A DNA stretch of 64,000 bases from Thermoanaerobacterium sp. RBIITD (lineage in GTDB: Bacteria; Bacillota; Thermoanaerobacteria; Thermoanaerobacterales; Thermoanaerobacteraceae), in contig NZ_LT906662.1 of the NCBI RefSeq assembly GCF_900205865.1, positions 930,001 through 994,000 of the forward strand, given 5' to 3'. Positions 51,410 to 60,296 of this stretch are shown here, piece after piece. The notes beneath the pieces were generated by a model. It saw nothing but the letters and a program-made list of their open reading frames with translations. It ran no database searches and was not told where the DNA came from. Position 1 is the stretch's first letter. Every line of letters begins with the position of its first letter. The position numbers and the translations under genes were made by a program.

Positions 51410-51510
51410 ATTATAGACTAAGATTTAACAAAAAACAACATCTGCAAAAATATAAAATTTAAAACAACAGCTATCAAAAAACAATATAAATTAATACACA
51501 AAAAACAATA
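51410..51510 (-). promoter_or_regulatory. DeoR promoter with four operator-like repeats
   Basis: On the minus strand TTGTTT (51438-51433) and TATAAT (51415-51410) are 17 bases apart. On the plus strand AAAACAACA or AAAACAATA occurs four times, with ACAA cores at about 51435, 51464, 51480 and 51505. The first overlaps the -35 box. This is the arrangement expected of an autoregulated DeoR gene. Confidence 0.55.
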
Positions 51511-51715
51511 TAGTTAAATACCTTAAAAATCGATTTAAATTACTTATAGATTTATTTGACTTTTAAAAAAATTAATGCGTAATTATTTATAAAGATTTTT
51601 GTTTATATTACATTTTATTTACTTTTATTTTAATGTAATTGTAAAGTTACATCAATATGTTTTCTGAATTAACACTCTTTTCGCTAATCTTTTTTGAGGA
51701 TCTCCAGGCATTAAT

Positions 51716-52150
51716 GGAGGTTACCTACATGAACAAGCAAATTTCATTTTTTAATTTTTGCTAGTTTTAATCAACTTGTAAAAAACACTAAGCCACAACT
51801 ACTAGATCTCTTTGATAAATTTGTTGATATTGATGAACTATTACCTTTATCTTGGATCAACCACTATTACAGGATACTGACCAAACATGCTAATTCACTA
51901 TATTGACGTAACTCCTCCAATGCTTTATATCATTGATACTAATACTTTAGTTATTTATCAGAAATAAATTTAGCAGTAAGTTTTATTTGCTTTGTAAAAA
52001 TCTGTTCCTTTATAATTAGGTTCATCATTCAAAGAAATCGCAAAACCTTTAAATCTGATTTTTTCTTAGCAGATGCTGCTCATTTTCTACCATTCATCAC
52101 AAGATAGTTATACAATTACCTATATAAACAAATCCAGTACAACATAAATC
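51716..52150 (+). pseudogene. Degenerate transposase, IS1182/IS5-like, fragments
   Basis: On the plus strand, frames give QLVKNTKPQLLDLFDKFVDI then DELLPLSWINHYYRILTKH, resembling the N-terminal region of IS1182-like transposases, and about 300 bases later RNRKTFKSDFFLADAAH, resembling the second-Asp block. Stops and frameshifts are many and the middle is mostly lost. It occupies the gap between the DeoR promoter and uxaC. The family assignment is uncertain; the rest of the gap is AT-rich and shows no gene. Confidence 0.42.
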
Positions 52151-52285
52151 TATGTTTTACTGGATTTTATCAAGAGTTAATTATAATATTTATATTTTAC
52201 ATAAACTTAAAAATTTCTGCATGAAAATTAATAATTAATTATAGCTTTGTAATAAACCTCTTTTTACAATAATAATATAACATTG

Positions 52286-53686
52286 CTAAAACTTAAAATA
52301 TTCTTTGGCATTATAATAGCATATATCTTTGACAATTTTTCCCAATAGCTCCATGTCATATGGAACTTCTCCATTTTCTACCCATTCACCAATTAAATTG
52401 CAAAGCAATCTTCTAAAATATTCATGCCTTGTATATGACAAAAAACTTCTTGAATCTGTTAACATTCCAACAAAGCGGCTTAATAAGCCAGTATTGGCAA
52501 CTGTTTTCAACTGCTCCAAAATCCCATCTTTATTGTCGTTAAACCACCAAGCTGATCCCAACTGCATCTTTCCAGGTATTCCACTCCCTTGAAAGCTCCC
52601 AATAATACTTCCAAGTACATAATTATCATTTGGATTTAATGAATATACTATTGTTTTAGGTAATGAATTTTCCATTTCTAAAGTATTTAAATATTGACAT
52701 ACATGATATGCAATATTGTTATCATTTATAGAATCGTAACCAGTATCAGGGCCAAGCACTTTAAACATTTTTGAATTATTATTTCTTAATGCATTTATAT
52801 GCAATTGCATTGCCCATCCCAATTTTGAATAAAGTCTGCCTAAAAAAATCAGAGTATATGTTTTATACTTTTCTATTTCCTCTTCACTTAATTTTTCATT
52901 ATGTATTGCTTTATTAAAAATTACAGATACTTCATCCTTAGTTGTCCACCTATAAACTATGTTGTCTAATGCATGATCTGATAATCTACACCCATTAGCA
53001 TGAAAATAATTTACCCTGGATTCTAAAGCTTCTAAAAAGTCATCATAATTTTTTATGGTTTTTCCATAAACATGGCTTAATTTATCAATCCATAGCAAAA
53101 AAGTATCTTTTTCAATTTGAATTCCCTTATCAGGTCTAAATGCAGGGATAACCTTGACATCAAAATCTTTGCATTTTTTTAGTTTTATATGATACTCAAG
53201 GTTATCAACTGGATCATCTGTTGTACATATTACCTCCACATTTGATTTTTTTATTATATCTCTTGCTCCAAAACCTTCTTTATTTAATAAGGCATTTGTT
53301 TTTTCCCAAATAGCTGGTGCTGTTTTTTCATTTAAAATTTCGTAAATTCCAAAATATCTTTGCAGTTCTAAGTGGGTCCACTCATATAGTGGATTGCCGA
53401 TTGTCATTGGAACAGTTTTAGCCCATGCCATAAATTTATCATAATCACTTCCATCACCGGTAATGTACTTTTCATCAATACCATTCGCTCTCATTAAACG
53501 CCATTTGTAATGATCACCATATAACCATATTTCAGTTATATTTTTGAATTTTTTATTTTCATATATTTCTTTTGGATTTAAGTGGCAGTGATAATCAATT
53601 ATTGGCATATCCTTTGCATAATTTTCATAAAGGTCTTTTGCTACTCTATTTGATAATAAAAAGTCTTCATTCATGAATTTATTCAA
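52286..53686 (-). CDS. uxaC: Glucuronate/galacturonate isomerase
   Basis: A 466-residue UxaC of the amidohydrolase-like fold. PIIDYHCHLNPKEIYENK holds the metal His-x-His near the N terminus; WLYGDHYKWRLMRANGI, CTTDDPVDNLEYH, FRPDKG and MLTDSRSFLSYTRHEYFRR are family blocks. It isomerises D-galacturonate to tagaturonate. GAGGTG lies six bases before a TTG at 53686, which gives a start like that of B. subtilis UxaC. It is 72 bp downstream of GH4 copy C, so substrate release and first catabolic step share a transcript. Confidence 0.95.
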   Translation of the reverse strand: MNKFMNEDFLLSNRVAKDLYENYAKDMPIIDYHCHLNPKEIYENKKFKNITEIWLYGDHYKWRLMRANGIDEKYITGDGSDYDKFMAWAKTVPMTIGNPLYEWTHLELQRYFGIYEILNEKTAPAIWEKTNALLNKEGFGARDIIKKSNVEVICTTDDPVDNLEYHIKLKKCKDFDVKVIPAFRPDKGIQIEKDTFLLWIDKLSHVYGKTIKNYDDFLEALESRVNYFHANGCRLSDHALDNIVYRWTTKDEVSVIFNKAIHNEKLSEEEIEKYKTYTLIFLGRLYSKLGWAMQLHINALRNNNSKMFKVLGPDTGYDSINDNNIAYHVCQYLNTLEMENSLPKTIVYSLNPNDNYVLGSIIGSFQGSGIPGKMQLGSAWWFNDNKDGILEQLKTVANTGLLSRFVGMLTDSRSFLSYTRHEYFRRLLCNLIGEWVENGEVPYDMELLGKIVKDICYYNAKEYFKF

Positions 53687-53758
53687 TATTAACACCTCAT
53701 TTCATAATTCGTAATCAAAATCCAATGAAAGGATTTAACTCCATTATACAACTAATTT

Positions 53759-55150
53759 TTATAAATTCCATCCATTAAGATATTCTTTTGTATTCTCAAG
53801 CATACTATTAAATAGCTCCTTGGCATCATTTAGAGATATTGTAACAAGGGGATCATTTACAAAAGCACCAAAAGCCATATCATAGTCTTTCTTCAAAGCA
53901 GCTTTTAGTGTTGCCTCTTGATTATAAACCTGCCTCAGGACAAGGCTATTAACAGCATCAGGTAATCTTCCAGCTAAAACAGGTTTCAATCTATTACTCG
54001 AAAATAAAGCATTTGTTTCTACAACAGCACCATACGGTATTCCTTCAATCTGACCATAATTTGGCATATTGACATTTGTCACTAAATCTTCAAGACCCAG
54101 CAATGCTTTTATTTGTTTGACGCCTTCTTCACCTGTATCTTTTAGCTCAAATTTTTCTTCGCCTGATACGAGCTTTTTACTCCTTTCAAGCCTATGTTTT
54201 AGATCTTCTATTCTCCAGCTTACAGGTGTTAAACCAAACATCCACTCTTTAACAGTCTCAGGGTCTTTGAGATACCAATAACCTGGTACAAACTCTGCAA
54301 GGTGCCTATCACCTGCTGCCGCAATTATACCATATCTTAAGAACAGGTCAAATTTGACTCTTTCAGCAGAAACAAATGAATTATTCATCCAATTGTCATT
54401 TTCATTTCCTTGAAAACCACTTTCATAGTATTTATCCACGAATTCTTTGTATATAGGCATTAAATCTATACCCTTATATCTGGCATTATCAATCCATGTA
54501 AAATGATTTATTCCAAGAACATTTATTTTTATATCTTTCCTTGGAACCTCATCAATACCTTTTATATCCATTAAAGCTTTTGATAAAAGTTTTTGTGTTC
54601 CAAATACTTCATGGCAGCATCCAAATGCTTTTATCTGTGGAAATACTTCATATAATGTCCTTACGCAAAGTGTCATTGGATTAGTATAATTTATTACCCA
54701 TGCATTCGGACAATACTCCTTAATTGCCTTAGCTATATCTACAAACATAGGTATAGTCCTCAAAGCTCTTACGATTCCACCAGGTCCTACAGTATCACCA
54801 ACGGATTGGTAAATCCCATATTTTTCAGGCATGTGTACATCTGATTCCATTTCTTTGAATGTTCCAGGTAGAATAGATATTATTACAAAATCAGCATCTG
54901 ACAGTGCTTCTTTAAGAGATTCATATGCTTTATACTTCCATTTCCCTTTAACATCTTCACGTCCTGATAATGAATTGCCTATTAATTCATTATCATGTGC
55001 TGCTTTATAATCTATGTCATATAGTTTTACTGTGCCTGAAATACTTCCTTCCTGCGCTAAATCGCTCATCAGATTCCATGCCCAGCCTCTTGATCCACCT
55101 CCTATATATGCTATATTTAAATCCTTTACTTTATCATCAACATATCTCAT
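53759..55150 (-). CDS. lplD: GH4 alpha-galacturonidase-like, copy C (intact)
   Basis: A 463-residue intact GH4 enzyme. It has AYIGGGSRGWAWNLMSDLAQ (NAD loop), FGCCHEVFG and GINHFTWID (Mn ligands), and AAAGDRHLAEFVPGYWYL. It is nearly the same as the broken copy B and fairly distant from copy A. It should release GalA from the non-reducing end of pectic oligosaccharides, the substrate of UxaC encoded next. The ATG at 55150 is used (MRYVDDKVKDL). It is transcribed divergently from the AraC gene, from a conserved 86-bp control region. Confidence 0.93.
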   Translation of the reverse strand: MRYVDDKVKDLNIAYIGGGSRGWAWNLMSDLAQEGSISGTVKLYDIDYKAAHDNELIGNSLSGREDVKGKWKYKAYESLKEALSDADFVIISILPGTFKEMESDVHMPEKYGIYQSVGDTVGPGGIVRALRTIPMFVDIAKAIKEYCPNAWVINYTNPMTLCVRTLYEVFPQIKAFGCCHEVFGTQKLLSKALMDIKGIDEVPRKDIKINVLGINHFTWIDNARYKGIDLMPIYKEFVDKYYESGFQGNENDNWMNNSFVSAERVKFDLFLRYGIIAAAGDRHLAEFVPGYWYLKDPETVKEWMFGLTPVSWRIEDLKHRLERSKKLVSGEEKFELKDTGEEGVKQIKALLGLEDLVTNVNMPNYGQIEGIPYGAVVETNALFSSNRLKPVLAGRLPDAVNSLVLRQVYNQEATLKAALKKDYDMAFGAFVNDPLVTISLNDAKELFNSMLENTKEYLNGWNL

Positions 55151-55178
55151 GCAAATCAACTCCTAGATTATTATTTAT

Positions 55179-55264
55179 TTTTATTATAAAGCAAATAAAG
55201 ACAATTATCAGTACATTTTTTGCTTAATTACATTGCTTTTATACATTTATTGACTTATAATAGA
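55179..55264. promoter_or_regulatory. Divergent promoter/operator between lplD copy C and araC
   Basis: Leftward promoter for lplD: CTGATA (55211-55206) and TATAAT (55188-55183), spacing 17. Rightward for the AraC gene: TTGCTT (55233-55238) and TATAAT (55256-55261), spacing 17. TTGCTT also occurs at 55220-55225. The whole stretch is repeated, without gaps, at 59256-59341 upstream of uxaB (about 9 differences in 86). Confidence 0.8.
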
Positions 55265-55295
55265 TGTAGATTAGTATAAATATAGGGTGAAAAAT

Positions 55296-56129
55296 ATGGA
55301 TTCAGGGCTTAAAAAAGATTTCGATATAGAATACCTTAAAGAACATAAATCTATAAATATGCCATCACAGCACTTTCATGATTATTTTGAAATATATTAT
55401 CAGCTATCAGGGCAGAGATATTATTTTATTGATGATAGGGTATATTATGTTAAAGAAGGTGATATTGTTCTCATTAATAGTTATGCCCTGCATAAAACTG
55501 CTTATGCAGGTACACCAAACTACAGCAGGATTTTAATTTATTTTAGGAAAAGCTTTCTTGATGGTTTTCTGCAAAATATAAATGATATAGACTTATTTTA
55601 TTGTTTTGAAAAAAAAATTAATATCATCTCGATTAATTTAAGCAGCCAATCATATGTAGAAGGTATTTTATTTAAAATGCTTGATGAAAACAAAAAACGT
55701 GAATCAGGCTATTTAAGTATCTCAAAAATTTATTTGATTGAATTATTAATATTTTTATCAAGATATGCTCTTAATTCTCCTGTAAAAGATATACGCTATC
55801 ATAATATAATGCATAAAAAAATATCGGAAGCTGTACAGTTTATAAATGCTAATTACAACAAAACATTTTCCTTAAAAGAAATTTCACAAATGTTTAATAT
55901 AAGTCCTTTTTATTTTTGTAGAATATTTAAAAAAGTTACAGGCTTTACATTCATAGAATATTTAAATGCTATAAGAATTAAACATGCACAGCTTCTTTTA
56001 AAAGAATCAGATCAAAGTATTACAGAAATAGCTCAAAAAGTCGGCTTTGAAAGCGGAACACATTTTAGCAGGGTTTTTAAAAATATTATGCACATATCTC
56101 CTTTAAAATACAGAAAGAAATATAAATAA
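55296..56129 (+). CDS. AraC family transcriptional regulator
   Basis: A 277-residue regulator. The N-terminal cupin contains PSQHFHDYFEIYYQLSGQRY and YYVKEGDIVLINSYALHKT; the C-terminal double helix-turn-helix contains FSLKEISQMFNISPFYFCRI and ITEIAQKVGFESGTHFSRVF. AGGGTGA lies before the ATG at 55296. It lies divergent from lplD copy C and between the two galacturonate transcription units. It is the likely activator of lplD-uxaC and uxaB-uxaA, sensing galacturonate or a derivative through the cupin domain. The inducer is inferred. Confidence 0.9.
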   Translation: MDSGLKKDFDIEYLKEHKSINMPSQHFHDYFEIYYQLSGQRYYFIDDRVYYVKEGDIVLINSYALHKTAYAGTPNYSRILIYFRKSFLDGFLQNINDIDLFYCFEKKINIISINLSSQSYVEGILFKMLDENKKRESGYLSISKIYLIELLIFLSRYALNSPVKDIRYHNIMHKKISEAVQFINANYNKTFSLKEISQMFNISPFYFCRIFKKVTGFTFIEYLNAIRIKHAQLLLKESDQSITEIAQKVGFESGTHFSRVFKNIMHISPLKYRKKYK

Positions 56130-56249
56130 TATATTTTGCGCTAATCTGACTTTAGTACCCCTCTAAACTTTATATTGTTTGTCACCTATGCTTAACCATA
56201 TGTCAAATGCAGTTGGGTTGAAAATACTTAAAGCTATTATTGAATAAAA

Positions 56250-57737
56250 TCATAATGTAATGCCTGATTTAAATATGGCTAATTCTCTAAAATTATTTAT
56301 TTCATTATTTACTTTTTTCCCACTTGCAACACTTATAATCAATTTAATTAGATTTTCTATTAGAATATCTATAGAAGTATTTTCAATCATACTACCTGCA
56401 TTAAAATCAATCCAATGTGGTTTTAATTTATATAGATCTGTATTTGTCGATATCTTTACAGTAGGTACAAATGTCCCAAAAGGTGTACCTCTACCTGTTG
56501 AAAATAATACCATCTGACACCCTGATGCAGCTAATGCTGATGTGGAAACCATATCATTTCCCGGCGCGCTTAAGAGGTTTAAACCATGTTTCTTTAATGT
56601 TTCACCATATTTTAGTACATCGACTACTGATTCAGTACCGGCTTTTTGAATGCATCCCAATGATTTATCTTCAAGTGTCGTTATACCACCCGCTTTATTG
56701 CCAGGCGAAGGGTTTTCATATACAGGTTGATTAAACTTCATATAATATTCTTTAAAATCATTGATTAAATTGACCTCTTTTTTAAACACTTCTTCGTTTA
56801 TAGCCCTTTCCATAAGTATGGTTTCAGCACCAAACATTTCAGGCACTTCTGTTAAAACTGTCGTACCCCCCTGAGCTATGATAAAGTCTGATATCTTTCC
56901 GATGAGATTATTTGCTGTTATTCCAGAAAACCCATCAGAGCCACCACATTTAAGCCCTATCTTTAATTCAGATAATGGTATTTCTTCTCTTTTGTCATTT
57001 TTCATATTGTCATATAGTTCTTTTAATAATGACACACCTTCATCTATCTCATCATTCACTTCCTGTATTACTAAAAATTTTATTCTTTTCTCATCATAGT
57101 TTCCAAGATATTTTTTAAATTCACTTATATAATTGTTTTCACATCCAAGTCCTAATACCAATACTCCACCTGCATTTGGATGCTTTGCAACATTACATAA
57201 TATTGTCCTTGTATTAGCATGGTCATCGCCAAGCTGTGAGCAACCATAATTATGCTTTAAGACATTTGTATTATCTATTTGAAGTTTACCTATTTCTGAT
57301 TTAAATTTTTTCATTATATTATCTGCTATTCCATTTACACAGCCAACAGTCGGAACTATCCATAATTCATTTCTTATACCGACATTTCCATCTATCCTTT
57401 TATAGCCATTAAAAGTTAGATTTTTATTTTCAAAGGTGTTTTTTATAAGCTTTTGATTAAATCTATATTCATTTATACCACTTAAGTTTGTTTTTATATT
57501 ATGTGTATGAACCCATTCGCCTTCTTTTATAACTTTTATCGCATGTCCTATTGGAAAACCATATTTTATAATTTTTTCATTTGTATTTATATTTTTAATT
57601 GCTATTTTATGCCCTCTATTAACATCATCAATTAATTTTATTTTTTTGTTGTCAACTTCTATAAAATCATTTTTTGCTAAATCCTGAAGTGCAACAACAA
57701 CATTGTCATTATCATCAATTTTAATAAATTTTTTCAT
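56250..57737 (-). CDS. uxaA: Altronate dehydratase
   Basis: A 495-residue full-length UxaA with the short N-terminal SAF domain (VVALQDLAKNDFIEVDNKK, HKIAIKNIN) and the large C-terminal domain (NLTFNGYKRIDGNVGIRNEL, GCSQLGDDHANTRTI, LKCGGSDGFSGITANN). It dehydrates D-altronate to 2-keto-3-deoxygluconate with iron. It follows uxaB by 18 bp and is convergent with the AraC gene. AAGGGTGA precedes the ATG. No KDG kinase or aldolase gene is in view. Confidence 0.95.
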   Translation of the reverse strand: MKKFIKIDDNDNVVVALQDLAKNDFIEVDNKKIKLIDDVNRGHKIAIKNINTNEKIIKYGFPIGHAIKVIKEGEWVHTHNIKTNLSGINEYRFNQKLIKNTFENKNLTFNGYKRIDGNVGIRNELWIVPTVGCVNGIADNIMKKFKSEIGKLQIDNTNVLKHNYGCSQLGDDHANTRTILCNVAKHPNAGGVLVLGLGCENNYISEFKKYLGNYDEKRIKFLVIQEVNDEIDEGVSLLKELYDNMKNDKREEIPLSELKIGLKCGGSDGFSGITANNLIGKISDFIIAQGGTTVLTEVPEMFGAETILMERAINEEVFKKEVNLINDFKEYYMKFNQPVYENPSPGNKAGGITTLEDKSLGCIQKAGTESVVDVLKYGETLKKHGLNLLSAPGNDMVSTSALAASGCQMVLFSTGRGTPFGTFVPTVKISTNTDLYKLKPHWIDFNAGSMIENTSIDILIENLIKLIISVASGKKVNNEINNFRELAIFKSGITL

Positions 57738-57755
57738 AAGATTTCACCCTTAGTA

Positions 57756-59204
57756 TTATAAAGTTTTTAAAACTGCATCTTTTATTCCTATTTTTTCAAT
57801 CATTATTAAATCATCCGATACAGCATCAGTTAATCCCTCTATTTTATTAAGATCCATCTTCCAATTCTTTTCATAAGATAATACAGACCTAACTATATTT
57901 TTTAAACCTTCTTCGGTTCCATCATAATTGCTCCATAATGTTTTATACAAGAATAGTATATCTGGATTATCAGCTAAATTAATATTCTCACCATTTCTTT
58001 TACCTTTATAAAATTCAATTAATGCCGCAAGTGAAAATACTAATTTTTTTGGAAGTTCTTTTTTTCTATTTATATATTCCAAAAGGGATGGTAAATCCCT
58101 TGTTTCAAATTTTGACATTGAATTCAATGCAATACTCATCAGATAATGTTTTATAAACGGATTTTTAAATCTTTCTAGTACGTCATCGGCAAACTGGAGT
58201 AATTCTTCTTTTGGTAAATCAAGTGTTGGTATTATTTCATCATATATTACTCCCTTTACGAATTTACCTATTACTTCATGCTCAACTGCTTCTTTTACAG
58301 TATTAAGACCATATAGATAGGCAACCGGAACTAAAGCAGTATGTGCTCCATTCAAAATCCTCACTTTTCTTGTCCTGTATGGTTCTACATCATTGACAAA
58401 TTTTACATTAAGGCCGGCTTTGTCAACCGGAAATTCATTTTTTATCCACTGAGGTCCTTCTATTACCCATAAATGAAATAACTCACCGACATCAACGAGG
58501 CTATCTTCATATCCAAGTTCCTCCGTAATTTCATTAATGGTATCCTTTGGATATCCAGGTACAATCCTGTCTACTAAGGTATTTGTAAAAATATTCGCTG
58601 TATTTATCCAATTAGTAAAATCATTATTTAGATTCCATAATTTTGAATATTTTAGAACTATTTCCTTAAGCTTGTCGCCATTCCTGTCTATTAGTTCACA
58701 TGGCATTATTATTAAGCCCTTTTCTTTGTCACCATTAAAAAATACAAATCTTTTATATAAAAAAGCAGTAAGTTTTCCCGGATAACTATTTTGCGGTTTA
58801 TCTTCCAATTTGTCATTTTCATCGAATTCAATACCTGCTTCAGTAGTATTTGAAATAATGAACCTGATTTGCGGATTTTCTGCAAGATTTATGAATTCTT
58901 CATAATTTTTATAAGGATCTATACCCCTGCTTATACTATTTATGATGGAATGCTCTTTTATTGGTTTGCCATTCTTCACGCCCTGCAAATATAATGTATA
59001 TAATCCATCTTGTTTATTTAATACATCCACACGACCTGTTTTAATTGGTTGGATCACTACTACGCTACCGTCAAAACCTGCTTCTTTATTCATTTTATCG
59101 ATCTGCCAATCTACAAAAGCCCTTAAAAAATTGCCCTCACCAAATTGTAGTATTTTTTCCGGATACGTTTTATAATTTTTGTAAATACTCTTATTTAATC
59201 TCAT
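57756..59204 (-). CDS. uxaB: Tagaturonate reductase (altronate oxidoreductase)
   Basis: A 482-residue long-chain polyol dehydrogenase-type reductase. [20 protein letters not shown] is the N-terminal nucleotide-binding part; [24 protein letters not shown] and [20 protein letters not shown] (with the catalytic Lys/Asn/His region) are family blocks. It reduces tagaturonate to altronate with NADH. GGAGGAA precedes the ATG. It is the first gene of uxaB-uxaA and is preceded by a copy of the lplD control region, so both galacturonate units share regulation. Confidence 0.95.
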   Translation of the reverse strand: MRLNKSIYKNYKTYPEKILQFGEGNFLRAFVDWQIDKMNKEAGFDGSVVVIQPIKTGRVDVLNKQDGLYTLYLQGVKNGKPIKEHSIINSISRGIDPYKNYEEFINLAENPQIRFIISNTTEAGIEFDENDKLEDKPQNSYPGKLTAFLYKRFVFFNGDKEKGLIIMPCELIDRNGDKLKEIVLKYSKLWNLNNDFTNWINTANIFTNTLVDRIVPGYPKDTINEITEELGYEDSLVDVGELFHLWVIEGPQWIKNEFPVDKAGLNVKFVNDVEPYRTRKVRILNGAHTALVPVAYLYGLNTVKEAVEHEVIGKFVKGVIYDEIIPTLDLPKEELLQFADDVLERFKNPFIKHYLMSIALNSMSKFETRDLPSLLEYINRKKELPKKLVFSLAALIEFYKGKRNGENINLADNPDILFLYKTLWSNYDGTEEGLKNIVRSVLSYEKNWKMDLNKIEGLTDAVSDDLIMIEKIGIKDAVLKTL

Positions 59205-59255
59205 GTTTATTCCTCCATATCACAAATATTGTTCTCGTTGTGCAATACATTTAAT

Positions 59256-59341
59256 TTTTATTATAAAGCAATTAAATACAATTATCAGTACATTTCTTGC
59301 TTATCTGCGTTGCTTTTATACATATATTGACTTGTAATAGA
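59256..59341 (-). promoter_or_regulatory. Second copy of the lplD/araC control region, upstream of uxaB
   Basis: Aligned without gaps to 55179-55264, about 90% identical. The leftward TATAAT (59265-59260) with CTGATA 17 bases upstream is kept and faces uxaB. The rightward -10 is TGTAAT instead of TATAAT and faces no plus-strand gene. TTGCTT repeats are kept. Confidence 0.8.
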
Positions 59342-59397
59342 AAAGATTTATTTAAGGTTTTTCACTGTATAAATTGCCATTCTATAATTTAAAATAA

Positions 59398-60270
59398 TTA
59401 CTCTATCTCCCTTTCATCCACCTTGATGAAAATAGGCCTCTCCTTTCCCCTTTCATTGGGTGTGTGTATTGTAAGCATGAGTTCTCCTTCAAAAGTTCTA
59501 AACAGCATACCGTGGCCGCCGTCCCTTGAAAATATAGGAGTTTCTTCATTAACCCACGGGCCAAGAATTTTTCCTGTTGTGGAATGGGCAATTCCTATTG
59601 CATAAGTATTGTTTTCAACAAAGCTCGACCATATCATAAGAAGTTTTCCATTTGATGATTTGTATATAAAAGGCCCGTCTGTTACAAAACAATCATGACC
59701 GTCTACGACTTTTATGCTTTTTGCCCAATGAGCATCTGAGGCTTTAAAAAGCGTTACAGGTTTGCTTGCGGCCGATTTTAAATCTCCTGTTAATTTTGCT
59801 GCACATATTTCTCCGTCATATATCTGTACCCATTCATGGCAAAATATAATCCAAGGCTCCCCATTTTCATCTATAAATAGAGTACCATCAAGGCACATCC
59901 ATTCCTTTGGAGTCACAGGACCCATACTCCATGGAGTGAAAGGCCCTGTTATTTTATTAGAAGATAATATCTGCGTACCTCTATTTTTGCCATCTGCAAT
60001 GAAAGTTGCAAGCATGTAATATCTTCCATTATATTTGTGGACTTCAGGAGCCCAAAAGTTTCTATCCCATCCAAAATCTTTTCTCGGACGAAATGCTACA
60101 AATGGTCCTTCAAAGTTCTCAAGATCAGTGGTTGTGTAATAATCAAAACCCGTTGCTTTCTCATCGTTCCAGCAATTAATATCAGTTGTCCCAAACAAAT
60201 AATATTTTTTTTCTTCCTTCATGGGTACAATAAAAGGATCTCTTATATAAATGTCTTCTCGTTTAATCAT
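59398..60270 (-). CDS. Glycoside hydrolase family 43 protein
   Basis: A 290-residue cytosolic single-domain five-bladed propeller enzyme. The start ATG at 60270 has TTGGAGG upstream. The base Asp is probably in DIYIRDPFIV; the central Asp in MCLDGTLFIDENGEPW; HEWVQIYDGEICAAKL and VTDGPFIYKSSNGKLLMIW are the later blocks, the last one having D where many GH43 show EGP. Family activities are arabinosidase, arabinanase, xylosidase or galactosidase. It follows the six-hairpin protein in an operon with the sensor kinase, so it should target a side chain of the inducing glycan. Confidence 0.85.
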   Translation of the reverse strand: MIKREDIYIRDPFIVPMKEEKKYYLFGTTDINCWNDEKATGFDYYTTTDLENFEGPFVAFRPRKDFGWDRNFWAPEVHKYNGRYYMLATFIADGKNRGTQILSSNKITGPFTPWSMGPVTPKEWMCLDGTLFIDENGEPWIIFCHEWVQIYDGEICAAKLTGDLKSAASKPVTLFKASDAHWAKSIKVVDGHDCFVTDGPFIYKSSNGKLLMIWSSFVENNTYAIGIAHSTTGKILGPWVNEETPIFSRDGGHGMLFRTFEGELMLTIHTPNERGKERPIFIKVDEREIE

Positions 60271-60296
60271 GTGTAATACCTCCAATTTAAATCAAA

